Assembly (NCBI GenBank): GCA_947496215.1
Contig: CANMCF010000001.1
Location: forward strand, 1 to 64,000
Length of the DNA: 64,000 nt
Direction of reading: 5' to 3'
Origin: an uncultured Bizionia sp.
GTDB taxonomy: Bacteria; Bacteroidota; Bacteroidia; Flavobacteriales; Flavobacteriaceae
A program made the position numbers and the translations under genes. The notes beneath the pieces were generated by a model that was not told the origin of the DNA, ran no database searches, and saw nothing but the letters and a program-made list of their open reading frames with translations. Of this stretch, positions 28,047 through 38,153 are shown in pieces. Numbering within the stretch: the stretch's first letter is position 1; every line of letters starts with the position of its first letter.

Positions 28047-29624
28047 ATGTCATCAAACCGTAGATCAAAAGAAAGAATAAGAGTCAGAGAATCTGTTAGA
28101 GCACTTCAAGAGAAGTATGATAGAGGAGATAAGAAGCCATTGGAAGATTTAATGCGTGCTTGGAAAGGCATCAAGGAACTTCCACCAGAAGATGAGCACT
28201 CCTTTTTCAAATTGGGAGGTTTTCATGGAGAACCATTCAAAGGTGCTGGCTGGGGAAATAGTGCCTATTGGGGAGGTTGGTGCAATCACGGGAATGTATT
28301 GTTTCCAACATGGCATCGTGTCTACGTTCTTAAAATAGAAGAAGCCTTGCAAAGTATCAAGGGCTGTGAGGACGTTATGATGCCCTTTTGGGATGAAACC
28401 AGCGAAGAATCCATAAAACATGGTATTCCAAGGGCATTGACCGATGAGTTTTTCGAGCTGGATGGAAAACGCATTTCCAATCCATTGTTGTCTTTCACCT
28501 TTCCAATAAATGTGCATGACAACATTCAGAGTGATAACAACCTATATACCAAGCCAAAGGGTTACGAGACAGTACGTTACCCATTGTCGGGATTGGTTGG
28601 GACCGAGGAAGATCGTAAAGCTACGGCAGCACATAACGCAAAATTTCCAGATCACAATGAAAACGTGAAACTGCTCAATGAAAATGTGGTCAATTGGTTG
28701 AATTCCCATATCGTGGTAGACGGAAAGATAATACCGACCAACGTCACGAAAAAGTTCAAAGATTGCTTGAAGGCTCCAAATTATACGGTCTTTTCAAATA
28801 CGACTTCTGCCCAAGAATGGAATTTCAACCTTGAGGATGGTAGTAAACCAGTAGTGCCTTTGGAGTCACCACATAATAGCATTCATCTTTCTGTTGGAGG
28901 GTTTGATGTCCCTAACCAAGGAGATTATTCTCCAATACCAGGAGCAAATGGAGATATGGGAGAAAACAATACAGCAGGATTGGATCCTATATTCTTTTTC
29001 CACCATTGCAACGTAGATCGTATGTTTTGGCTATGGCAAAAACAAAACGGGCATACAGATGAATTGGGGATAATTTCCGAATATCCAGGAACGAATTCTG
29101 TAGACTCTCAAGGACCAACACCAGGGACTGTTCCTAATTCATGGTTGACCATGGAAACACCTTTGAACCCATTTGTCAAAGCAGATGGACAACCTTATGA
29201 CTCATATGATTGCATCAATATAGAAAAACAGTTGGGATTCACCTATGGGCCAGGTTCATTGGATGATTATGGAGCGGTTTTGAAAGCAGAGAAAATAGAG
29301 CCAGGCAAGATGGTTAGGGTGTCGAGCATCAATAGAGCACCAATAAGAGGTTCCTTTTTGGTTTCTGCCTTTGCAAACATAAATGGAGAGAGACATCACA
29401 TAGGTACGGAAGCCGTATTGAGTAGATGGAATACCCAATCTTGTGCCAATTGCCAAACGCATTTGGAGGTGAAGGCTCATTTTGGCCTACATGATTTCAA
29501 TGAAAAGGCAATTTCTAATGCGAGTTATGATATAGAAATAAAAGGTAGGGATGGAAATCTGAATGAAGAAGTCCAATTGAAGACTACCGGTGGCAAAAAG
29601 CTATTTCATATGGAAGTAAGGTAA
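28047..29624 (+). CDS. tyrosinase (type-3 copper) family protein, fungal-like
   Basis: FKLGGFHGEPF, CNHGNVLFPTWHRVYVLKIEEAL, SPHNSIH, GLDPIFFFHHCNVDRMFWLWQ. Confidence 0.92.
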   Translation: MSSNRRSKERIRVRESVRALQEKYDRGDKKPLEDLMRAWKGIKELPPEDEHSFFKLGGFHGEPFKGAGWGNSAYWGGWCNHGNVLFPTWHRVYVLKIEEALQSIKGCEDVMMPFWDETSEESIKHGIPRALTDEFFELDGKRISNPLLSFTFPINVHDNIQSDNNLYTKPKGYETVRYPLSGLVGTEEDRKATAAHNAKFPDHNENVKLLNENVVNWLNSHIVVDGKIIPTNVTKKFKDCLKAPNYTVFSNTTSAQEWNFNLEDGSKPVVPLESPHNSIHLSVGGFDVPNQGDYSPIPGANGDMGENNTAGLDPIFFFHHCNVDRMFWLWQKQNGHTDELGIISEYPGTNSVDSQGPTPGTVPNSWLTMETPLNPFVKADGQPYDSYDCINIEKQLGFTYGPGSLDDYGAVLKAEKIEPGKMVRVSSINRAPIRGSFLVSAFANINGERHHIGTEAVLSRWNTQSCANCQTHLEVKAHFGLHDFNEKAISNASYDIEIKGRDGNLNEEVQLKTTGGKKLFHMEVR

Positions 29625-29644
29625 ATACAACACTTAATCAATAC

Positions 29645-29690
29645 AACCAAGGCGGTTTGGGTAGATAGCCAAACCGCCTTGGTTTTTATA
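29645..29690. terminator. bidirectional terminator between tyrosinase and aminotransferase genes
   Basis: AACCAAGGCGGTTTGG/CCAAACCGCCTTGGTT perfect 16-bp stem. Confidence 0.85.
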
Positions 29691-30804
29691 GGTTAAAGCG
29701 TTCTTTCAATGCTTGCTTGACACGATCCAAGCCTTTCAATATGTAGTCCTTTCGTTCACCTATGCCAATTCTGAAATGATGATCCATTCCATAGCAATCT
29801 CCAGCAAGAATGAATACACTTTTTTCGGTTCGTAACCATTCTGCCAGCTCGGTGGAGTTAATGTCTAGGTTGTATTTGATGAAAAGCATTCCTCCACTTT
29901 TAGGAGGTACATACTCAAATAGGTCGCCATATTGATCCAACCATTCCTTTACCACAACCAAGTTTTCATTCAACATAGTCCTGTTGCGAGTCAATATTTC
30001 TTGTCGTTTTTCTGGTCTTAATGCGATTTCTCCGATGTAATGACTCATTATTCCTGCAGTAATGGATGTATAGTCGTGATAGGCCCAAGTGTCGGAAATC
30101 AAGTTTTCAGGTCCAACCAACCAGCCTAGACGTAGACCGGGTAAGGCATAGGCTTTGGACAATCCTCCATTTACCATGACCTTGTCGTACATTCCGATGA
30201 AGCTTTCTATCGTTTTTCCACTTAATTCGGCTCCTCTATATACCTCGTCGCAGTATACCCAAGCATCCACGCTTTTGGCAATGTCGACGATGTCTTGCAT
30301 TTCATCATTGGTGAGTGTGTAACCCGTTGGGTTGTTGGGATTGCAAATTGCAATCATTTTGGTTTTTTTGCTCACCAAGGATTTCAGCTCCTGCAAATCT
30401 GGTTTCCATTGATTGTCCTCACGTAAATGAAAGGCTTTGGGAATACACCCCATTTCTTCTGCTATTCCCCAAATTTGCATATAGTTTGGAACCATCATCA
30501 CGACTTCGTTCCCTTTTTCCAAAAGGGTATGACAAGCAATGAAATTGGCTTCGGAAGAACCGTTGGTAACAAGAATGTTTTCTTCATCAGAACCATTGTA
30601 CATCGCACTGATTCTCTTCCTCAAAGGTATGGAACCATTGGTTTGCCCATACCCCAAAACAGTATTGGCAAGTGTGTTTATTTGATCCTTGTCCAACAAT
30701 TCATTTAGGGTATAGGGGTGAAAACCACTTTCCGTCAAGTTGTAGTCTACGGTATTTTCAAATAGAGATTGTACTCTTTCTAATTCAAAAATTGGAATAT
30801 TCAT
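29686..30804 (-). CDS. PLP-dependent class I/II aminotransferase
   Basis: NPNNPTGYTL, YCDEVYRGAE, GGLSKAYALPGLRLGW. Confidence 0.9.
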   Translation of the reverse strand: MNIPIFELERVQSLFENTVDYNLTESGFHPYTLNELLDKDQINTLANTVLGYGQTNGSIPLRKRISAMYNGSDEENILVTNGSSEANFIACHTLLEKGNEVVMMVPNYMQIWGIAEEMGCIPKAFHLREDNQWKPDLQELKSLVSKKTKMIAICNPNNPTGYTLTNDEMQDIVDIAKSVDAWVYCDEVYRGAELSGKTIESFIGMYDKVMVNGGLSKAYALPGLRLGWLVGPENLISDTWAYHDYTSITAGIMSHYIGEIALRPEKRQEILTRNRTMLNENLVVVKEWLDQYGDLFEYVPPKSGGMLFIKYNLDINSTELAEWLRTEKSVFILAGDCYGMDHHFRIGIGERKDYILKGLDRVKQALKERFNL

Positions 30805-31757
30805 AATTGTCGTTTTTTAAAATTGTTATAAATGGTTTTCGCGATCATAATGTCTTGCACGGCAACACCAGTAAGATCTACAATGCTAATTTGTTTGTCG
30901 TTGACTCTTCTCAATTTTTGGTCTTGTATGGCTTTTCCTAGTTCAACAAGCTTGTTGGCTTCCAAAAAGTTATTTAGCCTAGCTTTGTGGATTTCACCTC
31001 TAGTTTCGCTTTGCGACAAGCTATCAGCGATTACGATGTCGGCACTTGCCAATATCTTGCTTTCCAGTTCTTGTTTTTCGGAAGTATCCGAACCCACTGC
31101 GGTTATGTGTGTGCCTGGTAAGATGTCCTTGTCAAGGAGTAGGGGAGTCGTCGAAGGTGTAGTCGTAACTATCAAATTGCAGTGTTGGGCAATTTCTGAA
31201 GGGTTTTTGACAATGGTGATGTCCAGATTCGAATTTGATTCCGATTGTATTTTCCTTGCATTGTCATCATTCCTTCCCCAAAGGAATACCGTTTTGCAAG
31301 TTGTGACCTTTTGAAGGTATTCCAGTTGCAACCTGGCTTGTATCCCTGTACCTATAATACCAATGGCCTTGACATTTTTAGGAGCGAAATACTTGGCGAC
31401 CAATGCTCCTGCGGCGGCAGTTCTTATGTCCGTAAGGTAGCCTTCATCCAATAGGAGGGAAATGGGTTGACCCGTTTTTTGGCTCAATAGAAGCATTAAC
31501 CCTTGGCTGGATGAAATTCCTAATTTGGGATTGTCATAGAAACCAGAAGCTACTTTGATGACAGAGAACTCATCATTTTTTATATATCCATATTTGATGT
31601 GAGTTTCTCCTTTTGGCTCATCAAAAAGCATTTCACCTACGGGAGGGACAATGGCATTGCCATTGCTATATTGTATGAAACCTTCTTCCATGGCAGAGAT
31701 TACGTCCACATTCTTCAATAGGGATTTGATTTCTTTCAGTCTAATAATAGCATCCAT
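30801..31757 (-). CDS. ornithine cyclodeaminase / mu-crystallin family protein
   Basis: DEGYLTDIRTAAAGALVAKYFAP, IGIIGTGIQARLQLEYL, VDLTGVAVQDIMIA; 4-bp overlap with aminotransferase. Confidence 0.9.
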   Translation of the reverse strand: MDAIIRLKEIKSLLKNVDVISAMEEGFIQYSNGNAIVPPVGEMLFDEPKGETHIKYGYIKNDEFSVIKVASGFYDNPKLGISSSQGLMLLLSQKTGQPISLLLDEGYLTDIRTAAAGALVAKYFAPKNVKAIGIIGTGIQARLQLEYLQKVTTCKTVFLWGRNDDNARKIQSESNSNLDITIVKNPSEIAQHCNLIVTTTPSTTPLLLDKDILPGTHITAVGSDTSEKQELESKILASADIVIADSLSQSETRGEIHKARLNNFLEANKLVELGKAIQDQKLRRVNDKQISIVDLTGVAVQDIMIAKTIYNNFKKRQL

Positions 31758-31783
31758 TGTCTTTCGTATTAAAATTATATCAT

Positions 31784-31839
31784 AAAAAAACCTCCGTATA
31801 CCAAATCAAGTTCAATTGATTTAAGGTATACGGAGGTTT
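31784..31839 (-). terminator. intrinsic terminator within the ocd leader
   Basis: AAACCTCCGTATACC...GGTATACGGAGGTTT 15-bp perfect stem then T-run. Confidence 0.85.
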
Positions 31840-31920
31840 CCGTAAGAAACACATTCACTTTTCCAATGATCTTCCTTAAAGTTGAAAAACGAATGCGCAG
31901 CAAATTGCTACTAGGTTTCT
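31829..31920 (-). ncRNA. candidate riboswitch/attenuator leader, copy 1 (aptamer-like 31845-31920 plus anti-terminator hairpin 31829-31844)
   Basis: three-way junction: P1 AGAAAC/GUUUCU, P2 GUAGCA/UGCUGC, P3 CAUUCGUUUUUC/GAAAAGUGAAUG; covaries with copy 2. Confidence 0.75.
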
Positions 31921-31955
31921 AAGTGTAAATATATAAAAATATTTTTATTGCATTT

Positions 31956-33806
31956 CTATTTTAAAACTGAAAACTCAATTGATGAATCATGATATACTCT
32001 ATGTGTTTGGTTTTTGTAATCCGAAGCTTTTGCCTTAAAGATGTTTGGAACAAAAGTTTGAGGATTCAAATCTATTAGAGGAAACCATGTGCTTTGCACT
32101 TGAATTTGTATTTTATGACCTTTCTTGAATGTATGGAATACGTCTTGTAGCTTTATGTTCACATCTGTTTTTTTGTTTGGCACGAACGCTTCTGGTTTGC
32201 TGAAATCGTTTCTGAACCTTCCTCTCATGACTTCACTTCTCACCATCAAGTGATAATTGGACATCTTCAAATATTTTTGAGTTTCTTCGGTATCTTCAAC
32301 TTCATCAGGGTATACATCTATGACTTTTACTATCCAATCGGCATCTGTCCCTGTTGTTGACACTTTTAATTTAGCCAGAATATCTCCTACCAATGTCACA
32401 TCCTCATTAAGTACGGAGGTTTCATAAACCATTACATCCGGTCTTCTGGCAGCAAATCGTTGGTCATCCGTCATATATTTTCTTAATGAATACTCCATTT
32501 TTATGTCTTCTGAATATGGAACGGGTTTTTTGAGGTTGCTTTCGAATTCGACAAATCCTTCAGAAGCTGTTTCTTCCAAATTTTGATTTTTTGATAGGAA
32601 AAATGATTTTTCTTGACTGTCTTTTGGTGGCCAGACATCGAATGAGTTCCATTCGTTTTTCCCGGTATCATAGATGTTTATTTCGGGCAATCCTGTGTTT
32701 TCATTGCCATTGCCTTTAAGAAAATGATTGAAAAACCTTGTTTCCACATTGCGTTGAAAGCCTAGGGAGATATCATCCCCAAAATATACGTTACCTATGG
32801 ATTGGCGTTTTTTCGAGCGCGCCCAGTCTCCGTGTCCCCAAGGACCAAAGACCATGATGTTGTAATTGTCACTGTTTTTCTCGATACTCTTGTACGTTTC
32901 GAATGGACCATACAAGTCCTCAGCATCAAAAAGGCCACCAACGGTCATTACGGCTGGCTTGACCTTTTTAAGGTGTTGTATGATGCCCCTTGTCTGCCAA
33001 AATTCGTCATAATTGGGGTGATCCTTTAGTTGTGACCAAAAGAAATTGTCCTTGTAATGCTCATCCAAATTGGTCAAGGGGCCGGCATCAAGGAAAAAAT
33101 CGTATTGATCCTTGCTTGTCAAAGTTGGGAATTGATACCAGGATTCGGTGGTATTCTTTGTCTTCTCATACCCGAAAACTGCAGTAGCTCTCCAATAGCT
33201 TAGAATATAGGCTCCATTATGATGAAAATCATCAAAGAAGAAATCTCCGATGGGAGCTTGGGGAGAGACAGCTTTTATTGCAGGGTGTGCATCCAACAAT
33301 GCACAATTGGCATAGAATCCGGGGTAGGAAATCCCCCATATTCCTACACGCCCATTGTTGTTTGGGGTGTTTTGAATGAGCCAATCCACAGTATCGTAAG
33401 TATCACTGGATTCATCTATTTGCTTGCCTTTTTTGTTTGGGATGTATGCTCTCATATTGTCGTAGTTGCCTTCACTCATCCACCGACCACGGACATCTTG
33501 ATAGACCACGATGTTTCCTTCCTTCATCAAGAACTTGTTTGGGCCAATCTTGGTTTTAAATGTATTTGCTCCATAAGGCTTGCAACTATATGGTGTGCGA
33601 TAAAGGAGAATCGGATATTCCTTCGAGGTGTCCTTTGGAGAATAGATCGTAGTATGTAATTTGATGCCATCACGCATGGTGATGGATGTCTCTGCTTTGG
33701 TGTAATGGTCTTCTGGCTTGTAGGAGTCATCGATTTCTTGACTGGTTGCAGAAATAAAGCATAAAAGGAAAAGGCCTTTCATGAGCCTAGATGTAATGGT
33801 GTTCAT
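31956..33806 (-). CDS. CocE/NonD (X-Pro dipeptidyl-peptidase-like) family hydrolase
   Basis: RDGIKLHTTIYSP, YQDVRGRWMSEG, GRVGIWGISYPGFYA. Confidence 0.88.
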   Translation of the reverse strand: MNTITSRLMKGLFLLCFISATSQEIDDSYKPEDHYTKAETSITMRDGIKLHTTIYSPKDTSKEYPILLYRTPYSCKPYGANTFKTKIGPNKFLMKEGNIVVYQDVRGRWMSEGNYDNMRAYIPNKKGKQIDESSDTYDTVDWLIQNTPNNNGRVGIWGISYPGFYANCALLDAHPAIKAVSPQAPIGDFFFDDFHHNGAYILSYWRATAVFGYEKTKNTTESWYQFPTLTSKDQYDFFLDAGPLTNLDEHYKDNFFWSQLKDHPNYDEFWQTRGIIQHLKKVKPAVMTVGGLFDAEDLYGPFETYKSIEKNSDNYNIMVFGPWGHGDWARSKKRQSIGNVYFGDDISLGFQRNVETRFFNHFLKGNGNENTGLPEINIYDTGKNEWNSFDVWPPKDSQEKSFFLSKNQNLEETASEGFVEFESNLKKPVPYSEDIKMEYSLRKYMTDDQRFAARRPDVMVYETSVLNEDVTLVGDILAKLKVSTTGTDADWIVKVIDVYPDEVEDTEETQKYLKMSNYHLMVRSEVMRGRFRNDFSKPEAFVPNKKTDVNIKLQDVFHTFKKGHKIQIQVQSTWFPLIDLNPQTFVPNIFKAKASDYKNQTHRVYHDSSIEFSVLK

Positions 33807-33874
33807 TTTTTTTTAAAGGGGATTTTATAAATTATTATTGGTTATTGCATATTCGAGGAAAAGGAATGCATTTT

Positions 33875-36800
33875 CTAATTCAATACCAACTTTTTTGTAA
33901 ACTTATGTTTGGTATTGAAGATGACTGCATGGTACATACCCGGAGAAAGATTCAATTTTACTTGATTCTCACCAGTTTTTAAAGAGGTCTGGGTTATTCT
34001 TTGACCAATTGAGTTGTATAGAATCATGGTCGCATTACCCCAATCCAAAGGCAAGAAGATGGATAATGCATTGTCTTGATTTACGGGATTTGGAAGAATG
34101 GAAGGGGTATTTGAATCATCTATTGTCTCTCCCACGGACAATATCGCATTTTCATTGGAGATTACAAACTGAGAAAAGGAATCCAAACCAAGTCCTGTCG
34201 AAAAGGTTATTTCCACATCAGTTCCAGAAACACCTGTTATGTTGTCCCCGATATCTATCTTGGTACCCCAACTATTACCGAAACCGTTGCTGCCTCTTTT
34301 GAACAAATTGTAAAAATTGGCAGGTGTAGTGCTAACATATTCAGCGTTTCCAGAGAAGGCAATGGATTCCAACGGTGTGAAACTTTGATTGAGACCATAG
34401 TTGTTCACGATGGTATATGAATTGAAATTGGACAATGCATCGGGTAATACATCAGGATTCATATTGCTTCGAGATACCCAAATGTCTCCATTGGGATAGG
34501 TCCCATTTGCAAAGGTCAAGGTTAGCCCTGTCGAGCCAAAATCTTTCAGTCCAGGAGAATTCACGTTTACTTTTTCACTAACTCCTCCAAAAACGGGAGC
34601 ATTGGATGATGCATGTGCATTCGCACTTGTGCCTTGGTATGTCAGGTAATTTGGGTTACCCGTCTTGTTTACGGAAATGTTCCCATTGGATTCGTTGAAT
34701 TGGTAATATGCAACCAAACCAGTAAATATGGGATCTGAAACATCGCTTTTCGTCAGGTGTCTCCATTGTCTTATTTCGTCGATGCTGAGAGGTCTATTCC
34801 AAATGCTTACTTCATCCATTTCCAGATTGGTATATCTGCTTGTATAACCACGACCATAGCGTCCTATGTCTATGTTGGTAAAAAGTTCGTTGGAAATGGC
34901 AGTATTGTTTATGCTCTCTTTGCCGTTGACGTAGATTCTAACATCGGTTCCATTGCTAACCAAGGCGATGTGAGACCATTCATTCGAAGGGGCTTGCAGT
35001 CCAGAAGACCACGACCAAGTAGGGTGGAAGCCCAATGTGTTGTTACCTCCCAAGAAGTTGAAGGCAAAAGCAGAATTTACGTCTTGTGTATTGAATATGG
35101 CACTATAATCCTCTTGTATTCCATTGGGTCTGATCCAACATGAAAAAGTAAATGAGTCCTTGTTCACGTTTAAATCTGTAACATTCAGGTAGTCATTGTT
35201 GGTTGCACCGGAAAGTGTAGCCAAATTCCCTGGTATGATTTCAGGTGTCGCATTACCACATTGGTTTGATACTTCGATGAAATCCGTTAGTGTCTGGGTA
35301 CTTGTACCGTAGTTGTCGGTAACCGTAAGTGTCACGTCATAAAAGCCATCTGTAGCATTTTCATAGGATACTTCGGGGTTTTCCTCGGTCGAAGTTGCTG
35401 GTGTGCCTCCTGGAAAACTCCATGACCAACTGGCACTTGCATTTCTAACGACGGAATAATCCTTGAATTGTACTTTTTCTGCAGCTGGACAAGTTATCTT
35501 TGACGAGCTTGCCGATATCAATGCATTGGTTGGGCTTATCTCATGTAAGTCATGGGAGAAAGCACCTCGAGAAGTACCTATCTTCAATTTGTTTTGATTG
35601 TAGTTGATAAACATGAACCTTATTTCGGACAATGGCAATCCCGACCCCAAAGGCGCCCAATTGGACATTGAATTGTTTCGGTAATAGATACCACTTTTGT
35701 TGCCTACGTAGACCCCTCCATTGGATCCTCTTTGAAAAACGATTTTCGTCATGGGGAAATCGGTCAAATTCGATTGCGTCAAATTACTCCAACTACTTCC
35801 ATAGTTGTTGGATTTTAGTATTTTGCAAGCAGATTGCACACCACTGTATGTAACCCATACTTCATTGGCATTCTCATCGCCAACAGCTATGTCGGATATG
35901 TTTGTTTGCCCAGAGGAAGCGGATGTGGAAGGAGTAATATCCGTCCATGTTGCCCCAGAATCGGAACTATGCCACAGCTTGTTGTTGTTCAAGCCTTCCA
36001 CCACATAGATATGGTTGGGGTTCTTCATCGAGATCTTTTCTCTGAAAACCTGATCGTTAAATGTCTTTACTATCGAAAGGCTATTTCCGTTGTCTTCAGT
36101 TTTTATCAATGAGTTCTTCCATATATTCAAATTCGGGTTTCCGGTAGGATACTGCCCAGCATGGTGTGTAATTATGGTGTAATAGTTATTGGGATGGAAT
36201 TCTATGGAATTGAAGTATGAATATATTCCTCCCAAGTCCAAATGGTTGGTTTCATTTATCAAGGTATGTGTTCCAGTTCTAAAATACCTGTAATTGCTAT
36301 ATCCTTGACTATATACATATCTGTCATCCAACGGATTCACATCCGTGTTGCCTTGGTCGGCTCCTGTACCATTGTACCAATCGAAACCGTTTCCCGATTC
36401 CTTGATCATTACTGGGCCATGATTGTTTCCTGAAGCTACCAAGTCTGTCTTGAAAGCACTACCGAACCCCCATAGCTCATGGTTGCTTATGCTATTGGTC
36501 AATGTGCTTAACGTAGTTCCATCGTCTGTAGTCAATACAGTTTCTCCATCCGATCCCACCAAGGTCGAATTGCTTATCAAATCTATGGTTCTGATATCTG
36601 AATGCGTCGTGGCCGAAGACAGGGAGAATGAATCTCCATTGTTTGTTGATACGTGTATTTTTTTATTTCCGTAGGACCCATATATAATCTTGTTTTCATT
36701 GTTTCTGTCCATACAGATGTCTCCATGATGAAGAATGGGGTCATGGTTGAAAGCATCTCCTATACCGGTAATCATATTTGTCTTAACGGATTCTTGTGCT

Positions 36801-37954
36801 CCATTAACGGCATTCAACCTATAGAGGTGAGCTGCTCGATGTCCATAGGCATTGTTGCCACTACCGACTGCAACATATATTGAATTGGCATTAGTAATAG
36901 GCAACAATAATTTTGCCCAACCGACTACTTGCCCATTTGCAGATGCATCCAAGGTCAGGGTTGCTATTTGTGAAAATGATGCTCCCGAGTCGTTGGAACG
37001 ATGGAGTCTGACTTGATTGTTGTGACTGGTACTCAAAGAATAGACAACATTAGCATTCGTGGTACTCCAATCCAACATCTCACTATGCAAGGAACTATCC
37101 CATATGCTATGATTTGCCAAATTTGTCAAGGTAGCTGACCAAGTTGCACCTCCATCCGTGGTTCTGTATAATTTATCTCCCCAACGCGCAATGACAATGT
37201 TTGGGTTGGATGTCGATACTGCAATGTCGTAGGCCTTGCCTGAGAAGTTGGAATTGGTCAAAGACGTTGCCAACCAATTCAATCCACCATCAATGGATTT
37301 TATGACGTGCGTATCACTAATTGCGTATACGATTTGTGGATTGGAAATTGCGACGTCCAAATCCAAATACGCTTCATCTGGCATGTTGGAATCTACCAAA
37401 CTCCAGTTGCTTCCTCCATTTGTTGTCATCCAAAGTCCACCCGTAACAAATGAGACGAACATCCTTTGGCTATTGGTAGGGTCAATTCTGTTCAAATAGA
37501 CATAACCCCCGTGGTTTCCACTTCCGGAATAATTTGTTGTTGCACTGTTTACGGGACCCAGCATTGTCCATGTTCCTACGGTACTTGTTGATACGTCACT
37601 AGAAGTATTCAACGGAGTATTGTAATGGGCAGCTCTGTCTATTTTTGGTTCGGCTTGTACATAACCGTTTCCGTCCAAGTAAAACAACTTGGATTTCATC
37701 CAACTTTCCCCCAACATTCGAGGTTTGCTCTTTTCCCATTTATGATTACCGAAATAAGTGTCGAATTTTTGCTTTACTTCAAAATAGTCTACACCATTTT
37801 TCATATTTGAAAACCAAGGTTGGCTCTTATGCTCGATTTCATATTTTAAATCCTCATCGCTGGAATGTTTACCATCCTGTTCATCTTTTTTTACGTCTTG
37901 CGAGTAAATAAATGTTGTTGCAAGCAACAGCATCAATAAATTTAAATGTTTCAT
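33875..37954 (-). CDS. large T9SS secreted protein with VPS10-like repeats, PKD and LamG-like domains
   Basis: start revised to MKHLNLLMLLLATTFIYSQ; SWSFPGGTPATSTEENPEVSYENATDGFYDVTLTVTDNYG; C-terminal sorting domain. Confidence 0.83.
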   Translation of the reverse strand: MKHLNLLMLLLATTFIYSQDVKKDEQDGKHSSDEDLKYEIEHKSQPWFSNMKNGVDYFEVKQKFDTYFGNHKWEKSKPRMLGESWMKSKLFYLDGNGYVQAEPKIDRAAHYNTPLNTSSDVSTSTVGTWTMLGPVNSATTNYSGSGNHGGYVYLNRIDPTNSQRMFVSFVTGGLWMTTNGGSNWSLVDSNMPDEAYLDLDVAISNPQIVYAISDTHVIKSIDGGLNWLATSLTNSNFSGKAYDIAVSTSNPNIVIARWGDKLYRTTDGGATWSATLTNLANHSIWDSSLHSEMLDWSTTNANVVYSLSTSHNNQVRLHRSNDSGASFSQIATLTLDASANGQVVGWAKLLLPITNANSIYVAVGSGNNAYGHRAAHLYRLNAVNGAQESVKTNMITGIGDAFNHDPILHHGDICMDRNNENKIIYGSYGNKKIHVSTNNGDSFSLSSATTHSDIRTIDLISNSTLVGSDGETVLTTDDGTTLSTLTNSISNHELWGFGSAFKTDLVASGNNHGPVMIKESGNGFDWYNGTGADQGNTDVNPLDDRYVYSQGYSNYRYFRTGTHTLINETNHLDLGGIYSYFNSIEFHPNNYYTIITHHAGQYPTGNPNLNIWKNSLIKTEDNGNSLSIVKTFNDQVFREKISMKNPNHIYVVEGLNNNKLWHSSDSGATWTDITPSTSASSGQTNISDIAVGDENANEVWVTYSGVQSACKILKSNNYGSSWSNLTQSNLTDFPMTKIVFQRGSNGGVYVGNKSGIYYRNNSMSNWAPLGSGLPLSEIRFMFINYNQNKLKIGTSRGAFSHDLHEISPTNALISASSSKITCPAAEKVQFKDYSVVRNASASWSWSFPGGTPATSTEENPEVSYENATDGFYDVTLTVTDNYGTSTQTLTDFIEVSNQCGNATPEIIPGNLATLSGATNNDYLNVTDLNVNKDSFTFSCWIRPNGIQEDYSAIFNTQDVNSAFAFNFLGGNNTLGFHPTWSWSSGLQAPSNEWSHIALVSNGTDVRIYVNGKESINNTAISNELFTNIDIGRYGRGYTSRYTNLEMDEVSIWNRPLSIDEIRQWRHLTKSDVSDPIFTGLVAYYQFNESNGNISVNKTGNPNYLTYQGTSANAHASSNAPVFGGVSEKVNVNSPGLKDFGSTGLTLTFANGTYPNGDIWVSRSNMNPDVLPDALSNFNSYTIVNNYGLNQSFTPLESIAFSGNAEYVSTTPANFYNLFKRGSNGFGNSWGTKIDIGDNITGVSGTDVEITFSTGLGLDSFSQFVISNENAILSVGETIDDSNTPSILPNPVNQDNALSIFLPLDWGNATMILYNSIGQRITQTSLKTGENQVKLNLSPGMYHAVIFNTKHKFTKKLVLN

Positions 37955-38153
37955 TTTTGGTCTTAATTTTAGGTTGTGGCTATCCATAAATATAATATAA
38001 AGGTAAAGAACGAATTTATAACATAGGTCATTTTGTTTCAACTTTAAATAATGGAAGAATAAAATACAACCAAGAAATGTCATTCAAAAATCTACCTTGC
38101 CCATATGATGGGGTTATTGTTAAACGGTTCTATTTAAAATTCTCAATTTGGTA

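Noticed and set aside
31845-31920. SAM-I riboswitch explanation for the RNA leader (CCUAGCAAC resembles GCCCGGCAACC)
   Set aside because: The required upstream AGAGNGGNGGAGGGA-type core and overall topology are absent in both copies.
34757-37911. Many plus-strand ORFs of 60-130 aa antisense to the large T9SS gene
   Set aside because: They lack family signatures, and the opposite strand is a strong coding sequence; likely frame artefacts.
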